Source: Symsagittifera roscoffensis (Eukaryota > Xenacoelomorpha > Acoela > Convolutidae). From it: DNA of 64,000 nucleotides. The position numbers were made by a program, and so were the translations under genes. This document shows positions 36,792-45,941 of this stretch, one piece after another. The stretch spans positions 58,848,338 to 58,912,337 of the forward strand of contig NC_087064.1 in NCBI RefSeq assembly GCF_963678635.1, in the 5' to 3' direction. Every line of letters starts with the position of its first letter. Within the stretch, counting starts at the first letter, position 1. The notes below the pieces were generated by a model. That model saw only the letters and a program-made list of their open reading frames with translations. It had not been told where the DNA came from and did no database searches.

Positions 36792-39317
36792 TCATAGGCT
36801 CACGTTTCGTTCTAGGTCAGCTCTTAAGACCTCTTTCTTCTCATCTTCAGTAACACAAGGCGCTCCAGCTACCCGCTTCACCGCTGTGGTGACCGCGTTT
36901 CTGTGCGTCAGGAATGCTCGTTTATAGGCTCCTGGTCCTATATCTAGCTGGAAAGATTGATAGGCTTCCGTGTTCCTTGACATGTGACGCTTCGCGCGTT
37001 CATACATCCATGATGTCATCACTGCACGGAACCAAGGCATCAATCTTTGCCTTGACCATATTCTTTCAATGGCTTTAGGTATCCTCAGAACCTTGCAGGT
37101 GGTTCTGAAAAGATCCAATTCACGACTCATCTTCACGTTGCTCAGCTGCTCAGGAGTCGGCACGGCCGTCTCCTGCTGACTTGTGTCTGCGTTAGCCTCC
37201 AGCCATCTCACTGCTAGCATGGCGCTAACCACCACGATTGACACTTGTTGATTCTGATCGGGCAACCCCGTGGAGTAAAACTCCTCCACGTCCCATACTA
37301 GCATCAGATTCCCGCGTTTGGGGTACCACAACGTCTGCGCCAAGCAGTGGCAAGGATACTCCCCATGGGTCCTCACTATGTTCCTTCGGGTCCGATACCC
37401 TGAGGCTCCCAGCAACGGTTCCACTTCCATCAGGATTCTATGTAAATCGTCTTTCTCTTCTATGGTGGGGAATTCAGTGGGTAACGCTCCACTCGCTTTC
37501 TGTTTCTGGAACTCACTCACGTTACCTTCGTTCAGTCTCATGAACTCTTCACCCACAACGTCTTGCAACTCGCCTTCAGATCTTTTCGGGACTGCCCGAA
37601 AGATCTTTGCCAACAAGTCATATGACCTTTCTGACATTCTGGCCAACCTCACGCACTTTGGCACAGAGAAATGTTGGTCAACCAACACTTGTTGCGTCCT
37701 AGCATCCATCACTACCATGTGCGTAGGATACTTGCTATTACAATATGGCGCGGAGCTTGAACCCACCATATATTTTGAACCAGTAGGTCTGTGATAGGCT
37801 TCACTATCCTTCAGATTCATTTCGTTTTCTAGAGCTTCTCGCCAGCCTCCAATCTTCTGCTCTGTCTGTAATGCTCCAGGGAATATTTCCACGCTGAGGG
37901 ACGTCACTAGCTCATGGGCACGCTCCAGGCGCTCGAGTGATTCTATCGAACTTGTCATGCTACAAAATCCCAAGGCTGTGATCAGGTTCACGTCCGTCAC
38001 CCCATGGCAGTCTGCAACCAACTCCATGGCACTCTTATCTGACATGCTCAATCTTCCGTACAATCGTGCCAGTTGTCGATGCTGCTCGCTCAGCGTAATC
38101 AGGCAGTGTCCCAAGTTGCAAACATGCCCTTCCATCCTACTTTGTTGAGCCAAGCATGTGCCTTGCTTCAACCAATCGCTCGATGGACTTTCCTCAGGCA
38201 GATCCGTGGATGGATTGCTCTTCCGCTTCGTCGACTTCATGGCCAGCAGATGGTGTATCATGGCCAGATCATGTAAACTCGCGTCATCATCTAGGTATAA
38301 CGTGATATCCGCCGTCATGTCCCAGATTAAACCGGCATTAGGATGAGGGCACCAAGAAGGCTTCATGAGTTCCCACATCGTCACTAGACTGGTTTTCAAG
38401 GGACCTTCCCAAGAACCACAATCAAAACTCACTTGCCCCTTTAGCTCGGGAACCGAGGGTTCGACCACTCGTTCTTCCAAAATAATTCCCAGCTTGGGTT
38501 GTTCCATCATCAGCATCCCAGTTTCTTTAATACGTTCGACCCAGAAATTGAGTACTATGACTTGCTCATAGTCGAAGTACGCTTCCCTGGCTTCTTCATT
38601 CACGAAGGGATTATACGCCATCCCCGGTATGCCAGACACATATTGGAACGACTTCAGTTTCCCTAGTGTTGCAAACTCTTTTTGTCCTCTGACCGCTTCA
38701 ATCAACTCTCGGCTCAATTTCAATTCTTTGTTGGAATATCTTCTCACCTCTTCCAACTTGCGATAGCTTTCCATATCATTCGACTCCTTGCTTGGCACAG
38801 TCGATGGCATGTCCTGATATAGTTCCAGGAGTGCCCTAAGGAAGCTCCTTTCACAATCAACTCCCTTTTGCCGAATGATCTTTATGCATTCTCCCAAAAC
38901 AGGAGTGGGGATACGATCCACCACGAACCTGACAAAGCAAAGGGCATCCTTACGCTTAGCCCATGCTATCGCAGAATCGTCTTTCGAAATCAACGCTCGC
39001 AGAGCTTCCATCAACTCCGGTTCCTGTTCCCGTGATTTCGAATCACTACTGGCTTCATACTCCGCTCTCTTGATGCCCATCAAGCACCAAGCCAACCGTA
39101 CTTGCAGATCAGTTCTCACGCAAGGATGAGCCAGGTATGCCGCCACCGTAGCAGGTGCATGCATCGCCTCGTCGTAGTATCTCTGGAGGGCCGCCCTCCA
39201 GGAGATTTCTAGCAATTTTTCCAATCCGACTTCGTTCGCTTCAGAGGACATTACCGTTCCGTATTCTTTTCGATTCAAGTTCGAATTCTCTGTGAGCTCT
39301 TTCAGATATTCCTCCAT
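36792..39317 (-). CDS. Element 1 terminal protein of unknown function, 841 aa
   Basis: ATG at 39315-39317, four codons after the TAG that ends the 431-aa frame and in the same frame. I recognise no domain. The protein looks globular and mostly helical, with a Trp/Pro-rich centre (TMWELMKPSWCPHPN), two Cys/His clusters (CNLGHC near residue 405 and THGEYPCHCLAQTLWYP near 680), a conserved SVPKCVRLARMS block and a basic C-terminal segment (PWFRA, LTHRNAVT). No signal peptide or membrane segment is evident. The Element 2 copy (2593-5448) keeps the same blocks despite breakage, which argues for past selection. It is the last frame before the 3' LTR. Confidence 0.8.
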   Translation of the reverse strand: MEEYLKELTENSNLNRKEYGTVMSSEANEVGLEKLLEISWRAALQRYYDEAMHAPATVAAYLAHPCVRTDLQVRLAWCLMGIKRAEYEASSDSKSREQEPELMEALRALISKDDSAIAWAKRKDALCFVRFVVDRIPTPVLGECIKIIRQKGVDCERSFLRALLELYQDMPSTVPSKESNDMESYRKLEEVRRYSNKELKLSRELIEAVRGQKEFATLGKLKSFQYVSGIPGMAYNPFVNEEAREAYFDYEQVIVLNFWVERIKETGMLMMEQPKLGIILEERVVEPSVPELKGQVSFDCGSWEGPLKTSLVTMWELMKPSWCPHPNAGLIWDMTADITLYLDDDASLHDLAMIHHLLAMKSTKRKSNPSTDLPEESPSSDWLKQGTCLAQQSRMEGHVCNLGHCLITLSEQHRQLARLYGRLSMSDKSAMELVADCHGVTDVNLITALGFCSMTSSIESLERLERAHELVTSLSVEIFPGALQTEQKIGGWREALENEMNLKDSEAYHRPTGSKYMVGSSSAPYCNSKYPTHMVVMDARTQQVLVDQHFSVPKCVRLARMSERSYDLLAKIFRAVPKRSEGELQDVVGEEFMRLNEGNVSEFQKQKASGALPTEFPTIEEKDDLHRILMEVEPLLGASGYRTRRNIVRTHGEYPCHCLAQTLWYPKRGNLMLVWDVEEFYSTGLPDQNQQVSIVVVSAMLAVRWLEANADTSQQETAVPTPEQLSNVKMSRELDLFRTTCKVLRIPKAIERIWSRQRLMPWFRAVMTSWMYERAKRHMSRNTEAYQSFQLDIGPGAYKRAFLTHRNAVTTAVKRVAGAPCVTEDEKKEVLRADLERNVSL

Positions 39318-39326
39318 GACTCGCTT

Positions 39327-40622
39327 CTAGCTCCAAGCCATCAGGTGCCCTCTCGCGGAGTTCCTCGCTTTCAACATCTCCAGATAACCCCCTGCCGGAT
39401 CTCCCATGTGGACCGATTCCGGCACAGTTATTCGACTGTACTCGACCACGTCGTGTTGTCCTTCCAGTTTCAACTTGGCCATGTTGATTCGCGAGGGCCT
39501 ATAATCTTCAAGTCCTCCAGATCCACATTGACTGAGGATTTCCATTTCTAACTTAGTGTCTGCCAGGGTTCGCGCCATCTTCTTCGATCTCGTGGCGGTT
39601 ATGGTCAGACCTGCCAAGAGCATAGGGGGTATCAGGTTTTCTTTTTCTCCCCCGGCTGGTGTCGCACCATCTCCTTGCCCGCTCTCGCCTGACCGACCCG
39701 TACTAATCAGAGAGGTCACCACGGTCTTGGCTTTTGACTTCACCACCCTCTGGTTCACGACTTGACTCCCTGTCTTTCCTTTCAGTCTCTTCAGCCCTTT
39801 TTTGGCTCGTCTAACAAGTAACTTCTTTGTGCCCTGCTGATCATCGGCACTGTCTTCTGTAACTGACTCGGTCAGAACATCCGACTCCATGGAGTTCACT
39901 ATTTTCTCCAGGACCTCACGCATGATGGGTTGATTCAATCCCACCTTCATTATGGATTGTGTCCCATATCGTCGTATCACGTCCCATGATTTTTCCATGA
40001 AGTTCACTCGGCTCCAGGTTGCTCCTGTCTTGCCTTCCAGTTCCATTTGATATCTTTCCCATTCCTCTTCTGGTAACGTACTGAGGAATGATATCTTCAT
40101 CGACTCTTCGATTTTCCTCCTCCTTGGTGATTCATGAAGCAGTCTCTGCGGATCCCTGCTTCGGCACTCTCTAGCCTGGCTTATTGGGTCCATCGGAGAT
40201 AGATCGGCCGACGCCTCCTTTGTAGGAGACATGAAGGACGATGGTGCCATCAGCAATAAACTCCCATCGACTTCCCCATCGTCGTCTTCACTGAACCGGT
40301 ATTCTAGCAAGTCCCTCTCCAACGCTCCTAGATCGGTCTCTCCCGGTTTTTCAGTCTTACTTCCGGTCTCGTCATCATTATCGTCCTGATCCATCAATTC
40401 ATCGTAATCCGCATCAGGCTTCGGCTTGGGTCCCGAGGGTCCTTGTCGTGCGTCTGTGCCCGAATCCGGCCGAGCCGGTACGGTCATGTCTCCTGCGTGA
40501 TAAAACAATTCACCATCCACCAGGAATTCTACTAACTCCTCGCCATGTGGAGCCAGGTCTTCTATCGTTATATATGAGCCCCCTCTGCTCTCCTTTGCCA
40601 CTTCCATCATCACTACCTTCAC
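39327..40622 (-). CDS. Element 1 acidic protein of unknown function, about 431 aa
   Basis: An open frame between a TGA (40632-40634) and a TAG (39327-39329), both in frame with its neighbours. The first ATG pair comes about 8 codons after the TGA. The N-terminus has a folded-looking segment (YITIEDLAPHGEELVEFLVDGELFYHAGD). Residues 50-150 are acidic and disordered (DYDELMDQDDNDDETGS), and a basic stretch near residue 265 (RRAKKGLKRLKGKTG) could bind nucleic acid or act as a nuclear signal. It may be a separate product by reinitiation, or part of a larger polyprotein by readthrough. No family recognised. Confidence 0.65.
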   Translation of the reverse strand: MKVVMMEVAKESRGGSYITIEDLAPHGEELVEFLVDGELFYHAGDMTVPARPDSGTDARQGPSGPKPKPDADYDELMDQDDNDDETGSKTEKPGETDLGALERDLLEYRFSEDDDGEVDGSLLLMAPSSFMSPTKEASADLSPMDPISQARECRSRDPQRLLHESPRRRKIEESMKISFLSTLPEEEWERYQMELEGKTGATWSRVNFMEKSWDVIRRYGTQSIMKVGLNQPIMREVLEKIVNSMESDVLTESVTEDSADDQQGTKKLLVRRAKKGLKRLKGKTGSQVVNQRVVKSKAKTVVTSLISTGRSGESGQGDGATPAGGEKENLIPPMLLAGLTITATRSKKMARTLADTKLEMEILSQCGSGGLEDYRPSRINMAKLKLEGQHDVVEYSRITVPESVHMGDPAGGYLEMLKARNSARGHLMAWS

Positions 40623-40631
40623 TTCTCCTGA

Positions 40632-42788
40632 TCACTTCAGTCTTGATAAGTCATCCGTGGGAGAGTACACTTCGTTCCACATTTCGGCCGAGACCTCTGG
40701 TCTCCTGGAAGGTAATGCCTTGATCTTCTTCCTACTCCAAGCATCAGGAAATGAGAAGTCGAATGTGTGCGCGGCTGCCACATTCCAGCCGATGAAGCGC
40801 GGCTCCATCCCTTCACTCCACTTCAACATTCTCTTTTCTGCATCACGAGCTGCTCCAATGCGAGGGGCAATGATGGGAGATGTGACTCCCAACAACATCC
40901 TCCTTATCGGTGGATATCGAGGGCATTGGTCCGGCAGCGGCCTGGACCCAGGAAGCCATGTTTGCTGATTCTCTTTCGCGTGTGTGCAGGCTCCTGGCAA
41001 TTGAGGTACTCCCACAGCCTCTCCTGTATCTTTCACCACGGGTCTCAAATTCCAAAGTTTTGGGTTAAACTGGATGTGGGACAGATCCTCACGGCCCATT
41101 CGGCACTTGAAGTGGTTGTTGAAGTCCATCAACACCCAGCCTGGCTCTGCTATTCTTCCGAACAGCCTATCGTCGCTAGCCAGCCTTCTCAGTTCACTCT
41201 GCTCTACCCAATTCAGCACGGAACAATCCACGACTGAGACCAGGTTGACGTACAACACCGAATTCCTGTACGCTTTAACTTGCACATCCGGGAACGCAAA
41301 AGACATCACCGGTCCATACACCACTGTGACGAATTCCCTCAGCCCGTGGACCAGAGCCAACGGATCAATCCGCATCATGACAGCCAAGTCCGTCAGTAAG
41401 GGCATGCCACAATACTGCTTACATTCGCCTGCGTTCGTCGCCACCTTGTCTTCTCCCGTGACGCTTCTGTTCTGTTGCAAGAGGTATTGAAGCAGGAGAG
41501 TCCTCCAGTCTTTCATCTTCTTGAGCGAGGCGGTTTCCAACTGTGCATTGAACTCACGACTGGGTCCCTGTAGTTGTTCAGGGTAACGCAACAGCACAAG
41601 CAAGTCACCCAGTCGACCGTAGATCATGGCAATCAGAGTCAGGAGTCCATCCAATCTCAAATCTGCCAACGCTTGGGTAAAGAGGTTTGCCGGTCCTTTC
41701 ACAAAGTTTTCATGACCAAATGTCACGTATAAGGCTAGCACCAGGCCAATCGACAACTTCCTGATGTCCTTGACGAAACTCGCGATCAGGTTCCTAGATG
41801 CCTTCGGATAGCACGTCGATAGGAAAGATGGCGTCCATCCCACTCCCATTCCACCCAAGATAGCATCTGATCGTTCATACTGTGCCTTAGTGGCCAGCAC
41901 GTCAGCTTGGAACTTGTCCAGCGACATCGTGTTAACGTCCTGCATCAGTTTCAACATCTTGCCTCCAGCTAACTCCCGGGCGTCAAATAGATTCTCTAGA
42001 TACACGTGTATCTCTTTAATTATTGCCGGCGCATGCTCGAACGCGTCCTCACCCAAGGTGCACAGCCTCGGTGACAAATACAACCATACGTTGTTGTGCG
42101 GCTTCGTACGCAAAGCCATTGCCATGAGGTCCTCCTCCGCTGATGTCATGTTCTTTCTGATCATCCTTCCCTGCTCATTCTCTGCATGATCCATCTGTCT
42201 GAACCAGAGATCATCAGCCACCTGTTGTACTAACAGATGATCGTCATCTACCCCTGGTCTTAACTTCAGTAATCTGGCGAAGTTGGACAGCTCCAACCCC
42301 AGAATTTCATCTAGCACCAACCGAGTTGTGCTACAATCTCTGAGCCCTTGTATGGCATTGGAAATGTCAGCCCAAACAGCGGGAAGCTCAGATCGGGATG
42401 GGTAGTAATTATCTGGGTCTACTACTCTGTTCGGGGCAGGAATTATCACGTTGAATATCCCCTCTGCTATCGTTGCGACCATTGTGTACACAAATTGAAG
42501 GGGTTCTGGCAACGCAGCGTAGCCTGGTGACAATACAAAGATCACCTTCACCACATTCATGGTGAAGCGTTGTCTTGCTGCTGCCTCTACCTCGGCCATC
42601 GCCGAGAGCAGGGTCATTATCGCCTCCCCTATAACCTCGTTACTCGGGATCGACCCATCCGTCAGACGTGACAATAAGCCCCTGCTTTGCAGATGATCAT
42701 TTGAGCCTGCAACCACTATTACCTGTGGCTCCATACTGACCACCCTTCGCACACTTATCATCATACCGATTGCTTGTCCCCAGTCCAA
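40632..42788 (-). CDS. Element 1 protein of unknown function, about 718 aa
   Basis: The frame follows directly on the TAA at 42789-42791 and is in frame with it; the first ATG codons lie 9-10 codons in. The first 150 residues look like the second half of a hydrolase-type alpha/beta fold (VIVVAGSNDHL, VIFVLSPGYAALP, IIPAPNR), which pairs with an IVAGSDYLYTP strand at the very end of the preceding frame. Together these suggest a second, degenerate SGNH-like domain split by the stop. The rest is helical, with no known motif. Conserved in Element 2 (6560-8519). Confidence 0.7.
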   Translation of the reverse strand: MDWGQAIGMMISVRRVVSMEPQVIVVAGSNDHLQSRGLLSRLTDGSIPSNEVIGEAIMTLLSAMAEVEAAARQRFTMNVVKVIFVLSPGYAALPEPLQFVYTMVATIAEGIFNVIIPAPNRVVDPDNYYPSRSELPAVWADISNAIQGLRDCSTTRLVLDEILGLELSNFARLLKLRPGVDDDHLLVQQVADDLWFRQMDHAENEQGRMIRKNMTSAEEDLMAMALRTKPHNNVWLYLSPRLCTLGEDAFEHAPAIIKEIHVYLENLFDARELAGGKMLKLMQDVNTMSLDKFQADVLATKAQYERSDAILGGMGVGWTPSFLSTCYPKASRNLIASFVKDIRKLSIGLVLALYVTFGHENFVKGPANLFTQALADLRLDGLLTLIAMIYGRLGDLLVLLRYPEQLQGPSREFNAQLETASLKKMKDWRTLLLQYLLQQNRSVTGEDKVATNAGECKQYCGMPLLTDLAVMMRIDPLALVHGLREFVTVVYGPVMSFAFPDVQVKAYRNSVLYVNLVSVVDCSVLNWVEQSELRRLASDDRLFGRIAEPGWVLMDFNNHFKCRMGREDLSHIQFNPKLWNLRPVVKDTGEAVGVPQLPGACTHAKENQQTWLPGSRPLPDQCPRYPPIRRMLLGVTSPIIAPRIGAARDAEKRMLKWSEGMEPRFIGWNVAAAHTFDFSFPDAWSRKKIKALPSRRPEVSAEMWNEVYSPTDDLSRLK

Positions 42789-45479
42789 TTAAGGTGCCGT
42801 CAAGAAAATATCATCGGGCCAGAATAGAGAACGGGGCGTGTAGAGATAATCGGAGCCGGCCACAATCAGATACTTGGCAGCCTTCATATCCAAGGGATCA
42901 TAAGCTGCAAAAAGGCCATCGCCTATTGGGGCCTTCAGTTTCCCATATCTCTTATCGTCTCCAACCACCGTTGTCGTTCGGGGGTAGTCCCTTGAATACT
43001 CGCCAGGCGTCTGACCGGGTGGTTTCGCAAACTGCCTGTACATCTTGTGATGCTTGTTATTGGGCTTGTTCTCTGTCTGGAATTTGCCCTTGCGAGCAGG
43101 TGGTGTCCTTTCCCGGGTCCTATCTCGAACATCGGTGAGCGACCGGGTGTTCAAAGGTCCAAAGGTATTGTCATGAGGTAATCCATTCAAGTCTACATGT
43201 CGGAGTGAGGTCGAGGAGCTGAATTTCTCCTGCTCTGCTAGCAGCCAATCCACGCCCGGTATCCGATAGAGTCGCGATACTGTAGGACTTTCTCCTCCAG
43301 TCATTCTCATCACGTCCTCCCGACACGTCAAGGTGTTCATGTTCAACTTCGCCGACATGTCCGTCTTATACTGACCCCAATGACTAGGATCTGATCTATT
43401 CCAAAGCAGCCTGCTGCCTGATTCGATTCCCTCCGCTGGCACGGTACTTGTAGACGGTCCTGTTGTCGAAGCAGGATTTGTCGTGGCAGGCGGATCGTTC
43501 CTCCTAGACGCGGTCTGGGAGTTATTCATGTTGTTCTGTTCCACCGATCTGCCGAGTCGGCTTCCAATCGATTGCGGCCTGGGAGGAGGAGCAGTCCCTA
43601 GCCTGTCTCTCACGTTTGAACTTGGAGCAACGGTTGCGGCTCCAACCGTCTCCGTTGCCAAGGGCCCTAGACGGTTGGCAAGGGATCCGGGCACGGTTGC
43701 CCTTATTCTACTCCCTCCGGTCGAATTGGTCCGGGCCAAAGAACCGGTCGCCCTCGACTCTTGCTCCGCTTCCCTCAATTGCGTCTGAAACACATCATTA
43801 ATCCAATGCCTCCCTCGTTGGGTATTGAAGTGCACTCCATCTTTAGTGAGCGCGATGTGGTCAGTCATGCGCAGCATGTTCTCGAGATCCAGGAGTCGCA
43901 ACTCGCCAGGGTTGTTTCTCACCAGACTGCGGGTCATTTCATTCCACCGCGTCACGTTGCCATTCATGAAATCTGCAGCTATGGTGCCCACCAAAGGATT
44001 TGGTGGTATCGTGCACAAGATCACGAGCTTGGGTCTGTACTTTTCTTTCAGTTCGTTCAAGAGACACACCAATAGAGGTTCCCACTTGTTCTCCGGAGTC
44101 ACGCGGGCTCTCGAGACGTCATTGGTCCCCAGCATTATTATTAATGTATCCAGATGATCCTCGCTCTGGAATTCCATCATTTTGATGACCTGAGCCACTG
44201 AGGCTCCTCCAAAGGACAGAATGATAGTCTGACCATAGACGAAGATCTCATTCAGATCTCTCACCAAACTGTCTCCAATGATCAAATGGCGACTCCCTGG
44301 GGGAATTACCTGGTCGTTCGTGGCGGGGTTCCAGCTCATGTCATTCAGGCAGGCTCGAGGATGCTCGGCTGGCACTTGCATGAACTGATGACGTGCCATC
44401 AGATTCTTCCTGATGTCTACCACGCGAGACTTCTCAAAGACTCCACCAGGCGCAGAACACGCTATCGTGCGGGTTACTCGCTCCGAGCTATTTGATGACT
44501 GATCACGACGCTGGGAAGGAACGATCCTACCCAATGTCCGTCCAGTGGTCCGGTTGATCTCCTCCATTGTCGCTCGGGCCACTTGGTTGAACGATTCTTG
44601 GAACTGAGGGGCGAGGTAAGTGTCAGAAGGATCTGGTATCGTGAACCTTTGACTAGAAGCAGACGGTCGTGTCTGCTGAGGAGCCTCGGGCTCTCTCGAT
44701 GCACGCAAATCCAGAATCTCGGTCCCCCTCGATACACACAGCTCCTGAGCTGTTGTCCCGGGGCGTGTGTCGTTGGATCCCTCCGAGGATCTCATGCTCG
44801 CCAGGACCTCCGGTGACACTTGGCTCACCTTCGCCGTATACAACTCCTTCAGGTGCTTTATTTCATCCTCCTTATGAGCCACCTGTAGATCTTCGTATTT
44901 CTTCTTCCATTCGTCCCTTTCTCGAGCTATTGCCCTATACTCCTGGAGTTTGGCACACAGCTCGCTCTGATCTTTCTCCTTCTTTTCCAGCGTCTCGATC
45001 GTCTCCGACGTCTGGATCTCTATCTCACTCACCCTCACTTTCTTCAAAGGAGGAGCGGCTGTAGGAGAGTCGACCGAATGTGACGGGCCTGGCCCATCAC
45101 GTTGTCTCTTCGCTCCGATGAGTGGCTGCGCAGGTTGGACGGGTAAGGGCATCTCACCTAGCCGGTGGTCCCTTTGCTCACCTAGTCCCGGCTCACGAGC
45201 CAGGTCGTGGCCAGACATTTCTCCACGCCTCCATCTCATCAATCGGTTTCGGCCTCTCTCGGCGGTCCCGGACTCACCGAAGGCCAACATCAACACGACT
45301 TCTGTAGGGCGATTCCCTCGACCCTCTCGTCCTAGTGCATTGAGGAGTGCGACCACAAACATCGCCAACCCCGGGTCTTCCCGTGTGAAATCACAATCGA
45401 TCAGCCGCTGATAGATCTCGTCTAGAGTCGCTCCTAGACTCGCTGAGAGGAATTCCATGAGTTCGTTCGTGTCACCCAT
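42789..45479 (-). CDS. Element 1 SGNH/GDSL hydrolase-domain protein, 896 aa
   Basis: ATG at 45477-45479. Residues 1-100 are folded but unrecognised. Residues 150-220 form a likely coiled coil, and 220-390 are low-complexity. Residues 395-565 are an SGNH hydrolase domain with all blocks: GDSL (Ser404), FGG (about 424), GTND (Asn453), and DGVH (Asp547, His550). SGNH enzymes are esterases or lipases acting on acyl or acetyl esters; an esterase domain is known in ORF1 of some CR1 and L2 LINEs. The C-terminal 300 residues are Ser/Thr/Pro-rich and end in an IVAGSDYLY strand before the TAA. The frame opens the second module, 460 bp after the integrase stop. Confidence 0.85.
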   Translation of the reverse strand: MGDTNELMEFLSASLGATLDEIYQRLIDCDFTREDPGLAMFVVALLNALGREGRGNRPTEVVLMLAFGESGTAERGRNRLMRWRRGEMSGHDLAREPGLGEQRDHRLGEMPLPVQPAQPLIGAKRQRDGPGPSHSVDSPTAAPPLKKVRVSEIEIQTSETIETLEKKEKDQSELCAKLQEYRAIARERDEWKKKYEDLQVAHKEDEIKHLKELYTAKVSQVSPEVLASMRSSEGSNDTRPGTTAQELCVSRGTEILDLRASREPEAPQQTRPSASSQRFTIPDPSDTYLAPQFQESFNQVARATMEEINRTTGRTLGRIVPSQRRDQSSNSSERVTRTIACSAPGGVFEKSRVVDIRKNLMARHQFMQVPAEHPRACLNDMSWNPATNDQVIPPGSRHLIIGDSLVRDLNEIFVYGQTIILSFGGASVAQVIKMMEFQSEDHLDTLIIMLGTNDVSRARVTPENKWEPLLVCLLNELKEKYRPKLVILCTIPPNPLVGTIAADFMNGNVTRWNEMTRSLVRNNPGELRLLDLENMLRMTDHIALTKDGVHFNTQRGRHWINDVFQTQLREAEQESRATGSLARTNSTGGSRIRATVPGSLANRLGPLATETVGAATVAPSSNVRDRLGTAPPPRPQSIGSRLGRSVEQNNMNNSQTASRRNDPPATTNPASTTGPSTSTVPAEGIESGSRLLWNRSDPSHWGQYKTDMSAKLNMNTLTCREDVMRMTGGESPTVSRLYRIPGVDWLLAEQEKFSSSTSLRHVDLNGLPHDNTFGPLNTRSLTDVRDRTRERTPPARKGKFQTENKPNNKHHKMYRQFAKPPGQTPGEYSRDYPRTTTVVGDDKRYGKLKAPIGDGLFAAYDPLDMKAAKYLIVAGSDYLYTPRSLFWPDDIFLTAP

Positions 45480-45941
45480 TTCTTATCGTGTTGATTCTTC
45501 TTGTCGTGTCGTGTAATTTCTTCGTTTGATTCAATGAATTCAATAAACAATTTCTGATCAATCAAGATCTAAAAAACAAGTCGCGACTTAGAACCATCAT
45601 TTTTGGATACAACATCAATCAATTCTTTAAAACTTTCCATTGAAATTCTTTTCACAATTCTGATTTAAAATTTTAGCACCAAGGTGGATCGTCCACCTTT
45701 ACCTTTGTCAGAGTAGCACGAATGTGCGCTGTCACCTTGATGACCTGGAGTGCCCCAGGTCTTTTATGACACAAACATAAAACCTATCATAACAATAGCA
45801 TAACATAGACACATAAACATCACACACCTATACTATCATATAAAAACCTAATCCCTAATAAAAACTTAATCCTAATCTAAACTTAATCCTAATCTCTGTC
45901 AAGTTAACTTAATAAAAACCACTTACCGCCGAGCGCAACTC
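45480..45941 (-). promoter_or_regulatory. Element 1 spacer between the two coding modules
   Basis: 462 bp without an open frame. It contains a perfect hairpin AAGGTGGA-TCG-TCCACCTT (45681-45699) and a 7-bp hairpin GACCTGG/CCAGGTC (45742-45761), then AT-rich short repeats (AAACTTAATCCTAATC). Some signal here must let the second module be translated: an internal promoter, a splice acceptor or an internal entry site. None of these can be identified by eye. Confidence 0.45.

Noticed and set aside
36792-42788. A polymerase or helicase in the unknown cargo frames
   Set aside because: No GDD, Walker A or DEAD-type motif in a convincing context was found in the 718-, 431- or 841-residue frames.
36792-45479. 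Envelope glycoprotein in the second module
   Set aside because: No signal peptide, no membrane-spanning segment and no Cys-rich ectodomain; the recognisable domain is an SGNH hydrolase.
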